From Priestia aryabhattai (lineage in GTDB: Bacteria > Bacillota > Bacilli > Bacillales > Bacillaceae_H), in the NCBI RefSeq assembly GCF_023715685.1, contig NZ_JAMBOQ010000003.1, positions 682,001 to 746,000 of the forward strand: a stretch of DNA of 64,000 nt, read 5' to 3'. The position numbers were made by a program, and so were the translations under genes. This document shows positions 26,871-34,921 of the stretch, piece after piece (the first letter of the stretch is position 1; every line of letters begins with the position of its first letter). The notes under the pieces are model-generated. The model searched no databases, had not been told where the DNA came from, and saw only the letters and a program-made list of their open reading frames with translations.

Positions 26871-27869
26871 ATGGAAAAAATAATACAAATCAAAAACTTA
26901 CACGTACAGTTTTCAACTTACGGAGGGCAAGTTCAAGCTGTAAGAGGCGTTAGTTTTGATTTACATAAAGGAGAAACACTAGCGATTGTAGGAGAGTCAG
27001 GGTGCGGGAAAAGCGTGACATCTCAAAGCATTATGAGGTTAATTCCGACACCTCCGGGCAGGATCACAAGCGGATCTATTTTATTTAAAGGCCAGGATTT
27101 AACGAAACTATCAGAAAAGAAAATGCGAGACATCCGAGGCGCTGATATTTCGATGATTTTTCAGGATCCTATGACTGCGCTTAATCCAACTCTTCGCATA
27201 GGTGAGCAAATTGCAGAAAATATTATGCAACATGAAAACATCTCAAAAGAAAAAGCAAAAGAAAAAGCATTTGAAATGCTGGAGCTAGTCGGAATTCCAA
27301 ATCCTAAAGAACGCCTAAAGCAATATCCTCATGAATTTAGCGGGGGAATGAGACAGCGTATTGTCATTGCAATGGCCCTTGTATGCAATCCCGAAGTGCT
27401 AATTGCTGATGAACCTACCACAGCTCTTGACGTCACGATACAAGCGCAGATTTTAGAATTGTTTAAGGACATTCAGCAGAAAACTGATGTCTCAATTGTT
27501 TTAATTACCCATGATTTAGGTGTAGTTGCTCAGGTAGCTGACCGTGTTGCTGTAATGTATGCAGGAAAGATTGTAGAAATTGGAACAAGAAGAGACATCT
27601 TTTATACGCCGCAGCATCCGTATACAAAAGGATTGCTGCGTTCAGTTCCTCGCTTAGATTTATACGAAAGTGAGCTTGTGCCTATTGCAGGATCACCTCC
27701 CGATTTATTTGCACCTCCATCCGGATGTTCGTTCGCACCTCGCTGTCCTTACGTAATGGAAGTGTGTGATCGCATGTATCCTGCATCGACAAAGCTGAAA
27801 GAAAGTCACCAAGTGCACTGCTGGCTTCAAGATGAGAGAGCCCAAAAATTTGTAACAACTATAAGCTAG
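26871..27869 (+). CDS. dppD: Dipeptide ABC transporter ATPase DppD
   Basis: A 332-residue ATP-binding subunit. Walker A GESGCGKSVT (41-50), signature FSGGMRQR (near 160), Walker B VLIADEPTTALD (near 183) and the switch His (LITHDLG) are intact. The C-terminal oligopeptide-transporter extension has the cysteine-rich GCSFAPRCPYVMEVC, possibly an Fe-S or metal site as in other DppD/OppD. It pairs with the second ATPase YkfD at the end of the operon. AAGGAGG precedes ATG 26871. Confidence 0.95.
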   Translation: MEKIIQIKNLHVQFSTYGGQVQAVRGVSFDLHKGETLAIVGESGCGKSVTSQSIMRLIPTPPGRITSGSILFKGQDLTKLSEKKMRDIRGADISMIFQDPMTALNPTLRIGEQIAENIMQHENISKEKAKEKAFEMLELVGIPNPKERLKQYPHEFSGGMRQRIVIAMALVCNPEVLIADEPTTALDVTIQAQILELFKDIQQKTDVSIVLITHDLGVVAQVADRVAVMYAGKIVEIGTRRDIFYTPQHPYTKGLLRSVPRLDLYESELVPIAGSPPDLFAPPSGCSFAPRCPYVMEVCDRMYPASTKLKESHQVHCWLQDERAQKFVTTIS

Positions 27870-27910
27870 ATTTATAGATGAATAGAGAACTTATGAAAGA
27901 GGGGGAAATG

Positions 27911-29536
27911 ATGAAAAAAATAGGGTCTTTACTAATGATGTGTGTACTTATGTGTGCACTTGCTGCCTGTACGGCGACAAAAGATTCAGGCGCGGAGCCA
28001 GAAAAGAAGAGCAGTACAGCAAAAGAAGACGGTAAGGTCCTTTATATGAATAATGGCGCAGAACCTACGTCTTTTGATCCTCCTATTGGGTTTGATTCAT
28101 ATTCATGGAATATGCTTAATAACTTAATGGAAGGGCTGACTCGTTTAGGAAAAAGCGATGAGCCTGAAGGAGCAATGGCCGAGAAATGGGATATCTCTGA
28201 GGACAAAAAGGTCTATACGTTTCATTTACGAAAAGATGCTAAATGGTCAAATGGAGATGACGTAAAAGCAAGTGATTTTGTGTTTGCGTGGAAGAGGCTG
28301 TTAGATCCTAAGACTGGTTCTCCAGCGGCATTTTTAGGCTATTTCATTCAAGGTGGAGAAGAATTTAATACGGGTAAAGGTAGTGCTGATCAAGTAGGGG
28401 TAAAAGCGCTAGATGACAAAACCTTTGAAGTTACGCTTAAAAGTCCTCAAGCCTATTTCTTAAGTGTAGTTTCCAATCCAGCGTTCTTCCCGATTAATGA
28501 AAAAGTAGCAACAAAAAACCCAAAATGGTTTGCAGAAGCAGATTCTTTTGTTGCTAATGGACCCTTCAAATTAACTCAATGGAAGCATAATAGTAATCTA
28601 GTAATGGAAAGAAACGATCAGTATTGGGATGCTAAAAATGTAAAGCTCGACAAGGTAAAATGGGCAATTGTTGAAAATACAAACACAGAATATCAAATGT
28701 ATCAAAATGGAGAACTAGATGTTTCTGAAATTCCATCGGATTTAAGTGAAAAGTTGTTGAAAGATGGAGATGTTCATATCGAAGACCAAGCGGGAACTTA
28801 CTTCTACCGCTTTAACTTAGATAAAGAGCCCTTCCAAAACAAAAATATCCGTAAAGCATTTGCAATGGCTGTAGATCAAGATCAAATTGTTAATTTTGTT
28901 ACAAAAAATAAAGAAAAACCAGCTCGCGGGTTCGTATCGTACGGATTTAAAGATGCAGATGGAAATGATTTCCGTCAAGCGGGCGGCGACTTATTAAAAA
29001 CAGACGGCAAAGAAGCAAAAGCACTTCTGAAAAAAGGAATGAAAGAAGAAGGATATAAAAAGCTGCCAGCCATTACGCTAACATATAGTACAGACGATAC
29101 ACATAAAAAAATAGCAGAAGCCCTGCAGCAAATGTTCAAAGAAAATCTAGGCGTAGATGTGAAGCTTGCCAATATGGAGTGGAATGTTTTCCAAGAAGAA
29201 CAAAAAGCGTTAAAGTTTCAGCTGTCACGAAGTTCATTTTTAGCTGATTATGCAGATCCAATTAATTTTTTAGAGAGCTTCCAGACAGGTCATTCAATGA
29301 ACCGTACAGCTTGGAGCAATAAAGAATATGATGAGTTAATTAAACAAGCTATGAACGAAACGGATAATAAAAAACGTTTTGAGCTTATGTATAAGGCAGA
29401 AGGTATTTTATTTGATGAGATGCCGATTATTCCTATTCATTTCTACAACTATGTGTTTTTAATAAAAGATAACGTATCTGGAATTGTTCGTCATCCTGTT
29501 GGCTATTTAGATTTGAAGTGGGCAGATAAACAGTAA
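27911..29536 (+). CDS. dppE: Dipeptide-binding lipoprotein DppE
   Basis: A 541-residue extracytoplasmic substrate-binding lipoprotein. The signal peptide MKKIGSLLMMCVLMCALAAC ends in a lipobox (LAAC) whose Cys20 would be acylated. The body is of the SBP_bac_5 peptide-binding class (EPTSFDPPIGFD near the start, WSNGDDVKASDFVFAWKRLL). ATG 27911 is five bases after GAGGGGG; an upstream in-frame ATG 27878 would misplace the signal peptide. A large hairpin between this gene and ykfA may raise its relative expression. Confidence 0.95.
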   Translation: MKKIGSLLMMCVLMCALAACTATKDSGAEPEKKSSTAKEDGKVLYMNNGAEPTSFDPPIGFDSYSWNMLNNLMEGLTRLGKSDEPEGAMAEKWDISEDKKVYTFHLRKDAKWSNGDDVKASDFVFAWKRLLDPKTGSPAAFLGYFIQGGEEFNTGKGSADQVGVKALDDKTFEVTLKSPQAYFLSVVSNPAFFPINEKVATKNPKWFAEADSFVANGPFKLTQWKHNSNLVMERNDQYWDAKNVKLDKVKWAIVENTNTEYQMYQNGELDVSEIPSDLSEKLLKDGDVHIEDQAGTYFYRFNLDKEPFQNKNIRKAFAMAVDQDQIVNFVTKNKEKPARGFVSYGFKDADGNDFRQAGGDLLKTDGKEAKALLKKGMKEEGYKKLPAITLTYSTDDTHKKIAEALQQMFKENLGVDVKLANMEWNVFQEEQKALKFQLSRSSFLADYADPINFLESFQTGHSMNRTAWSNKEYDELIKQAMNETDNKKRFELMYKAEGILFDEMPIIPIHFYNYVFLIKDNVSGIVRHPVGYLDLKWADKQ

Positions 29537-29537
29537 A

Positions 29538-29589
29538 GTGGAACTTTTCGTCAGAGGGGATTTTAATTCCCTTCTGACCCAAGTTTCAC
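29538..29589 (+). promoter_or_regulatory. Intercistronic hairpin between dppE and ykfA
   Basis: GTCAGAGGGGA (29550-29560) pairs with TCCCTTCTGAC (29568-29578). An outer arm GTGGAACTT (29538-29546) pairs with AAGTTTCAC (29581-29589). No T run follows, so it looks like an mRNA 3'-stabilising or partial-attenuation element rather than a terminator. Confidence 0.6.
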
Positions 29590-29624
29590 TTTCTTCATTT
29601 CTTTACACAAAAGGAGTGTAACAA

Positions 29625-30569
29625 ATGATAAAACCTGAACGATTACAAAAAGGTGATACAGTAGCTGTTATTGCACCTGCTAGTCCGCCTAATCAGCACA
29701 ATCTAAAAAAAGGAATAGCATATTTAAAAGAAATAGGATTAAACGTAGTAACAGGTGCGCATTTATATAAAAAAAACGGGTACTTGGCAGGGACTGATGA
29801 ACAGCGAGCAGCCGATATACATGCGATGTTTGCCAATAAGGAAGTAAAGGCAATTATCTGTGCATGCGGAGGGTATGGAACGGCTAGACTTGCATCACAA
29901 TTAAATTACGATTTAATTAAGCGAAACCCCAAAATTTTTTGGGGATATAGCGATATTACGTTTTTACATACGGCTATTCATCAGCGCACAGGTTTGGTAA
30001 CCTTTCACGGGCCAATGCTTTCATCAGATATCGGAAAAGAAGAGGTTCATATAGAAACGAAGCAAACGATTTATCAATTGTTTTCTCATCGTTCTTTTTG
30101 CTATACGGATCAAATCAGTCAGCTCGAAGCTATTTGTGAAGGAGAAGCAACTGGGCAGCTAATAGGAGGAAATCTCACTTTGCTAGTAAGCACGCTTGGC
30201 ACACCATTTGAACTAGATACAAAAAATCGAATTTTATTTATTGAAGATATTGATGAAGAACCGTATGAAATTGACCGTATGATGACACAGCTGTACATGG
30301 CCAATAAATTGCAGGATGCAGCGGGAATTATTATCGGAGATTTTCATAACTGCTATCCTAGAAAACGTACAGAGTCGCTTTCATTAGAAGAGGCGTTAAC
30401 AAGTTACCTTACTTCTTTAAAAAAGCCTGTTATGAGAGGGTTTCGCATCGGACATTGCTCTCCTCAAACAGCTGTGGCGATTGGAAGTTATGCCACGATG
30501 TCGACTTATGAACGAATGGTGGAATTCGAATCGGGTATTACATTACCAAAAGATAAAGTCGAACGCTAA
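29625..30569 (+). CDS. ykfA: LD-carboxypeptidase family protein YkfA (S66)
   Basis: A 314-residue serine peptidase of family S66, related to LdcA, which trims the terminal D-Ala from tetrapeptide muropeptides in the cytoplasm. The nucleophile Ser109 lies in FWGYSDITFLH, and the supporting acidic/His part is FIEDIDEEPYEIDRM (about 206-220) plus the C-terminal IGHCSPQ. There is no signal peptide, consistent with acting on imported peptides. AAGGAG precedes ATG 29625. In the dpp-ykf operon it would recycle cell-wall peptides delivered by Dpp. Confidence 0.92.
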   Translation: MIKPERLQKGDTVAVIAPASPPNQHNLKKGIAYLKEIGLNVVTGAHLYKKNGYLAGTDEQRAADIHAMFANKEVKAIICACGGYGTARLASQLNYDLIKRNPKIFWGYSDITFLHTAIHQRTGLVTFHGPMLSSDIGKEEVHIETKQTIYQLFSHRSFCYTDQISQLEAICEGEATGQLIGGNLTLLVSTLGTPFELDTKNRILFIEDIDEEPYEIDRMMTQLYMANKLQDAAGIIIGDFHNCYPRKRTESLSLEEALTSYLTSLKKPVMRGFRIGHCSPQTAVAIGSYATMSTYERMVEFESGITLPKDKVER

Positions 30570-30597
30570 AGGTTAAACCTGCGGGGAGGATAAATAA

Positions 30598-31509
30598 GTG
30601 GTGGATAAAAAACTGTATTACGTCTGTGTGGCTGTGGCGACTGTTTGGACTTCCTATAACTCTAGCAGAGAAATAGATGACAATGCAACAAGTGCTCCAG
30701 TAAAACTAGATAAATGGCTAGAGCAATTAACGTATACACATCGGTTGGAGCTTTGTGAGAAAAATTTAGTTCAAACACAGCTGTTACTAGGAGAAGAAGT
30801 ATATGTAACGGAAATGAAAGATAAATGGGCAAAAATCGTCATTCCTTCTCAGTTTTCTTCTAAAGATGAAAGAGGATATCCCGGGTGGGTTCCTTTTCAC
30901 CAACTGATTTCTCAAGCTGAATATTCTCCGCTATGTGGACCAACGGCAGTGGTATCATCAAAGATTGCAACACTACAGCTAGCGGAAGAAGCCCTGCAAA
31001 TTAGTTATCAAACGCAGCTGTCTCTTTTAAAAGAAGAGAAAGGGTGGCTAGAGGTTCAAACGCCGGTTGGGAATGGAAGAATAAAACGTCAAGATGCTGT
31101 TGTAATAGAGGATAGAAACCGTAAAGTGACAAAAGGAACTGGCGATATGATTATTGCAGCAGGAGAACAGTTTTTGAATCTTCCATATTTATGGGGTGGC
31201 ATGAGTGCCTGGGGATACGATTGTTCCGGATTTGCTTATGCTACTCATAAAGCAAACGGATATCTTATTCCAAGAGATGCCACAGATCAAGCAAGGCAAG
31301 GGAAAGAAGTAGAATTAGCCTCTATTCAACCTGGAGATTTGCTGTTTTTCGCTCATGAAAAAGGTAAAGGATCTATCCATCATGTCGGTATTTATTATGG
31401 CAAAGGAAAAATGCTTCATTCACCTAAAACGGGTAAAACCGTGGAACTGATTGAATTAATAGGAACGCTTTATGAAGAAGAACTGTGCGCAGCCCGGCGC
31501 TATTATTAG
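30598..31509 (+). CDS. ykfC: Gamma-D-glutamyl-L-diamino acid endopeptidase YkfC (NlpC/P60)
   Basis: A 303-residue NlpC/P60 cysteine peptidase. Two SH3-like segments (about 45-105 and 115-170) precede the catalytic domain with Cys209 (GYDCSGFAY), His262 (IHHVGIYYG) and His274 (KMLHSPK). B. subtilis YkfC cleaves L-Ala-gamma-D-Glu from murein peptides inside the cell. The N-terminus (LYYVCVAVATVWTSY) is hydrophobic for a short stretch but is followed by the family's own sequence and not a clear signal peptide. GTG 30598 follows GGGAGGA by seven bases. Confidence 0.92.
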   Translation: MVDKKLYYVCVAVATVWTSYNSSREIDDNATSAPVKLDKWLEQLTYTHRLELCEKNLVQTQLLLGEEVYVTEMKDKWAKIVIPSQFSSKDERGYPGWVPFHQLISQAEYSPLCGPTAVVSSKIATLQLAEEALQISYQTQLSLLKEEKGWLEVQTPVGNGRIKRQDAVVIEDRNRKVTKGTGDMIIAAGEQFLNLPYLWGGMSAWGYDCSGFAYATHKANGYLIPRDATDQARQGKEVELASIQPGDLLFFAHEKGKGSIHHVGIYYGKGKMLHSPKTGKTVELIELIGTLYEEELCAARRYY

Positions 31510-31521
31510 GAGGTGGCAGCT

Positions 31522-32529
31522 ATGACGATGAATCATTTGTTAGAAGTAAAACAGATGAGTAAATATTTTCCAATTGCCAATAAGCAGGTTTTGAAAGCAG
31601 TAGACGGTGTGTCTTTTCATATTTCGAAAGGAGAAACCTTTGGACTTGTTGGTGAATCCGGCTGCGGAAAATCAACTGCCGGGCGAACAATCATTGGGTT
31701 GTATAACCGTACATCGGGAGAGGTGCTTTATAAGGGAAAAAATGTGCATGAGCTATCAGAGAAAGAGAAATTTGCTTTTCATCGTAATATGCAAATGATT
31801 TTTCAAGATCCATATGCTTCATTAAACCCTCGTTCTACCGTGAAGGAGATTATCTCAGAACCAATGGAGGTTCACGGACTTTATTCGAATAAAAAAGAGA
31901 TGCTGAACCGCGTGTATGAGCTGCTAGAAGATGTTGGGCTAAATCGTGATCATGCCAATCGCTATCCTCATGAATTCAGCGGCGGGCAGCGTCAGCGCAT
32001 AGGGATTGCGAGAGCTTTAGCATTAAATCCAGAATGCATTATTGCAGACGAACCTATTTCTGCTTTAGATGTGTCTGTACAGGCTCAAGTAGTTAATTTA
32101 TTAAAAAAACTCCAAAAAGAAAAAGGGTTAACTTATTTATTTATTGCACATGACTTATCGATGGTAAAGCATATAAGCAATCGTATTGGAGTTATGTATT
32201 TAGGGCATTTAGTAGAATTAACAACAAGTTCGGAGCTGTATCAAAAACCGCTTCACCCTTACACTCAAGCTCTACTATCAGCTATCCCTATTCCTGATCC
32301 TGATGTTGAGGATAATCGGAAGCGAATTGTTCTTAAAGGAGAATTGCCAAGTCCAATTAACCCTCCCTCTGGCTGCGTGTTTAATACGCGTTGTCCTCTT
32401 GCAGTAGCAGCCTGCAAAAATCAAAAGCCAGAGTGGCAGGAAGTTGAAGACAATCACTTTGTGGCCTGTCACTTGTACAACCAAGAGATAATGAGTAACA
32501 ACTATATTGAAACAGCCGCGACAAAATGA
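31522..32529 (+). CDS. ykfD: Peptide ABC transporter ATPase YkfD (DppF/OppF type)
   Basis: A 335-residue ATPase of the OppF/DppF class. Walker A GESGCGKST, signature FSGGQRQR, Walker B IIADEPISALD and the C-terminal GCVFNTRCPLAVAAC cysteine cluster are intact. It probably forms the heterodimer with DppD. ATG 31522 has AGGAGG eight bases upstream; an in-frame GTG at 31513 overlaps the ribosome site. It starts just after ykfC, and its stop overlaps the next gene (ATGA). Confidence 0.93.
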   Translation: MTMNHLLEVKQMSKYFPIANKQVLKAVDGVSFHISKGETFGLVGESGCGKSTAGRTIIGLYNRTSGEVLYKGKNVHELSEKEKFAFHRNMQMIFQDPYASLNPRSTVKEIISEPMEVHGLYSNKKEMLNRVYELLEDVGLNRDHANRYPHEFSGGQRQRIGIARALALNPECIIADEPISALDVSVQAQVVNLLKKLQKEKGLTYLFIAHDLSMVKHISNRIGVMYLGHLVELTTSSELYQKPLHPYTQALLSAIPIPDPDVEDNRKRIVLKGELPSPINPPSGCVFNTRCPLAVAACKNQKPEWQEVEDNHFVACHLYNQEIMSNNYIETAATK

Positions 32530-33305
32530 TGGAAAGAACAAGAGCGAAAATAGAAGATGCAGTTACTAAATGGAAGCGTAATAATAATGGACTAATACGT
32601 ATTCATATTGAAGGAGAAGAATCCATACAGATTAATTCTTTTATTAAACAAAGAGCAGCAAGTACAATCAAGCTACTGCTTGCAATAGAAACGTTTCGTC
32701 AAATTGATGAGGGCATCTTGGCTTTAACATCTGTCATTCAAAGAACGGAAAAAAACACGGTTGGTGGAACAGGCGTACTTAGAGCTCTGCCACTGTTGGT
32801 ACACATTAAAGTGGAAGAGCTGCTTACCCTTATGATGATTGTATCTGACAACACAGCTACAAATGAGCTCATTTCTTTAGTAGAATTTGAAAAAATTAAC
32901 GAATGTGCTAAAAATCTAGGATTAAAGAAAACCGTTTTAAACCGCTATATGATGGATGAAACAGCTGTTAAAAGAGGGATTGATAATTATACCTGTGCCT
33001 CTGACGTAGTAAAGTGTCTAAGGGAAATATATGAAGGAAACCTTTTGCAAAAATCTAGTCGTGAAAAAATAATTAGAATGTTAGAAAGGCAGCAGTTTCA
33101 ACATAAGCTTCCAGCACGTATAGGACCAGCGTTTCAAGTTGCAAATAAGACTGGAGAACTACAGGGAGCAGAACATGATAGTGCTATTCTCATTCGAGGT
33201 AATGAAACTTATTATGCCGTTGTTTTGATAGATGGACTAAGTGACAATGAACAGGGAAGGAGATTAATTGCTGATATTGGATACCTTCTGTCATCTAACA
33301 TCTAA
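32526..33305 (+). CDS. Cytoplasmic class A beta-lactamase-like serine hydrolase
   Basis: A 259-residue protein with the class A beta-lactamase/transpeptidase motifs: Ser46-x-x-Lys49 (ASTIKLLL), Ser107-Asp-Asn109 (VSDNTATNEL), a Glu145 region (MDETAVKRGIDNYT) and Lys208-Thr-Gly210 (NKTGEL). There is no signal peptide: it begins MMERTRAKIEDAVTKWKRNN. So it should act in the cytoplasm on an imported or recycled peptide rather than as antibiotic resistance. It overlaps ykfD by four bases (ATGA) with no separate ribosome site, so it is the last gene of the dpp-ykf operon. B. subtilis has no such gene there. Confidence 0.85.
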   Translation: MMERTRAKIEDAVTKWKRNNNGLIRIHIEGEESIQINSFIKQRAASTIKLLLAIETFRQIDEGILALTSVIQRTEKNTVGGTGVLRALPLLVHIKVEELLTLMMIVSDNTATNELISLVEFEKINECAKNLGLKKTVLNRYMMDETAVKRGIDNYTCASDVVKCLREIYEGNLLQKSSREKIIRMLERQQFQHKLPARIGPAFQVANKTGELQGAEHDSAILIRGNETYYAVVLIDGLSDNEQGRRLIADIGYLLSSNI

Positions 33306-33646
33306 AAATCTTTTGACCATATACTTCAATAAGCGGGATTGGTTTGGTGCTTTTTATTTAATGTCTTCCATCAAAGAGAAACTCATATTTAATAATAATA
33401 AGTGCTTGTCTTCTCAGGTTTTGGTGAGACCATTCTTTGCTGTGCTGGATTTGTTCTAGTAATAGATAAACATGTTCTTTTTCATAAAATTTTATGAAAA
33501 AATAATGATAAATCATTCATCCTATACCAACTTATTCATATTTTTTATATAATAGAATAATAGTATATATTTTAAACGAATAGTGAATGTCTATGCAAAG
33601 CAGCAAGGAGCATGAAATTATTCGATTCATAAATGGTGGTGTATGT
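33306..33646. other. Gap with a perfect 24-bp palindrome
   Basis: TTTTTCATAAAA (33478-33489) and TTTTATGAAAAA (33490-33501) form a perfect palindrome with no loop. A -10-like TATAAT occurs at 33548-33553 ahead of the next gene. I see no clear intrinsic terminator after the beta-lactamase-like gene and no plausible ORF in the rest of the gap. Confidence 0.5.
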
Positions 33647-34198
33647 ATGACAAACGAACATGTAATGATAGATATTATAAAAGCATTTAAACGCAATTCA
33701 ACTGAATCTATTGCCATGGATTTAATTAAGGAAGTGCGAGGGACATTTAGTCCATTACCTAAATATATAGCGGATTTAATTGATGAGCTGAGAAAATTAA
33801 ATTTAAAAGACGAAGTGATCAGTGTGATTTTGTATCAATCTGTATATGTGGCAGATCATCAATTTAATATTAAAGATACAATTACAAATCGTCAGTTTGT
33901 AAAAGATACGATTGAAATGGGCAGAAGATGGGTGCATCAGTACGGCCGAATTGAAACAGTAGAAGAAGCAATTCATATTGCAGAGCAAGTATCTACAAAA
34001 GAGGACTTGCCTCATCATTTGCAAACAGCAACAATTGACGAAAAAATTACGCTTGAGGTGCAGCTTGATCATCAAACGTATGAAATGTTAAAAAATATAG
34101 CGGTTTATTATGATCATCATTCCTATGAACAGTCAATGACTGTAGCAATTAATCGTTTATATACGCAGCTGCGCGATGCACAATCAAAAAATAGTTAA
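33647..34198 (+). CDS. Small protein with DnaB/DnaD C-terminal-like domain
   Basis: A 183-residue soluble protein. Residues 36-115 (LPKYIADLIDELRKLNL, DEVISVILYQSVYVADHQFN, RWVHQYGRIETVEEAIHIAE) follow the pattern of the DnaB/DnaD replication-initiation C-terminal domain, in which a conserved Trp and a 'xI.TvEEA' helix are typical. Residues 130-178 (strand ITLEVQL, then two helices) look like a ribbon-helix-helix DNA-binding unit. Both readings are inference. ATG 33647 has GGTGGTG five bases upstream; an in-frame ATG at 33587 has none. Confidence 0.6.
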   Translation: MTNEHVMIDIIKAFKRNSTESIAMDLIKEVRGTFSPLPKYIADLIDELRKLNLKDEVISVILYQSVYVADHQFNIKDTITNRQFVKDTIEMGRRWVHQYGRIETVEEAIHIAEQVSTKEDLPHHLQTATIDEKITLEVQLDHQTYEMLKNIAVYYDHHSYEQSMTVAINRLYTQLRDAQSKNS

Positions 34199-34203
34199 AT
34201 GTC

Positions 34204-34240
34204 AAATCTCACATGTTCCGTGCACCATGTGAGATTTTTT
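34204..34240 (+). terminator. Terminator after the DnaB/DnaD-like gene
   Basis: AAATCTCACATG (34204-34215) pairs perfectly with CATGTGAGATTT (34226-34237), followed by Ts. Confidence 0.88.
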
Positions 34241-34260
34241 AGGAGGTGAAAGATGCGCAG

Positions 34261-34311
34261 ATGAAAACGTCTTGCTCCATCATTCATCAAAAGGAGGGAG
34301 AACATAGATGA
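34261..34311 (+). CDS. Possible 16-codon upstream ORF of the acetyltransferase
   Basis: ATG 34261 opens MKTSCSIIHQKEGEHR, whose stop overlaps the ATG of the acetyltransferase gene (ATGA at 34308-34311). Immediately upstream, a very strong AGGAGGTGA (34241-34249) serves a three-codon ORF (ATG CGC AGA TGA, 34253-34264) that overlaps this one. It could be a coupling or leader device, or chance. Confidence 0.3.
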   Translation: MKTSCSIIHQKEGEHR

Positions 34312-34835
34312 GGGTATATTTATCCCCTCTTCAAAAAAAAGATGCTTCTAAAGTTTTTGCGTATTGGTCGGATGAAGAGGTTACTAGATATATGAATATT
34401 GAGCCGTTTACGACGCTTTATCAGGCGGAAAGCATGATTGCACTTCTACAAAGTTTGATGAAAGAAGGGAAAGCAACACGCTATGCTATTCGATTAAAAA
34501 CTTCAGATGAGATCATTGGAACCTGCGGTCTAAACCGTATTGATTATGGTGAAAAGCAAGCAGAGATAGGCTATGATTTAGGCAGACCTTTTTGGAAAAA
34601 AGGCCTCATGACAGAAGCGCTCTGCCTTTTGCTAGAAAAAGCTTTTGAAGAGTTTCATATACAAGAAATTGAAGCAAAAGTTGATCCTAATAATAAAGAT
34701 TCAATTACTCTTTTAAAAAAATTCTCGTTTCAACTAGAAGAGACGTATGAGTCAGATGATTGTACTTGTCTATACACCGTCAAAAAAGAGAAAGTGAGCG
34801 CGATATTGCCAGGACGTTCAAAAGGTAAGAAGTAA
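34308..34835 (+). CDS. GNAT acetyltransferase, RimJ/RimL type
   Basis: A 175-residue acetyltransferase of the Acetyltransf_3 type (MRVYLSPLQKKDASKVFAYW at the start, IGTCGLNRID near 68-77, EIGYDLGRPFWKKGLMTEAL with the acetyl-CoA loop near 87-106, and DPNNKDSITLLKKFSFQLE). These enzymes acetylate N-termini of ribosomal proteins or small amines; the target here is unknown. AAAGGAGGGA precedes ATG 34308. The last 20 residues are basic (LPGRSKGKK). Confidence 0.78.
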   Translation: MRVYLSPLQKKDASKVFAYWSDEEVTRYMNIEPFTTLYQAESMIALLQSLMKEGKATRYAIRLKTSDEIIGTCGLNRIDYGEKQAEIGYDLGRPFWKKGLMTEALCLLLEKAFEEFHIQEIEAKVDPNNKDSITLLKKFSFQLEETYESDDCTCLYTVKKEKVSAILPGRSKGKK

Positions 34836-34921
34836 ATCAAACAGAAGTTCTTTTGAAATAGTAAATATTTTTAGGCCTTAACCGATAACAAAGAAAAGAA
34901 CGAATTGAAGGAAGGTCATGA

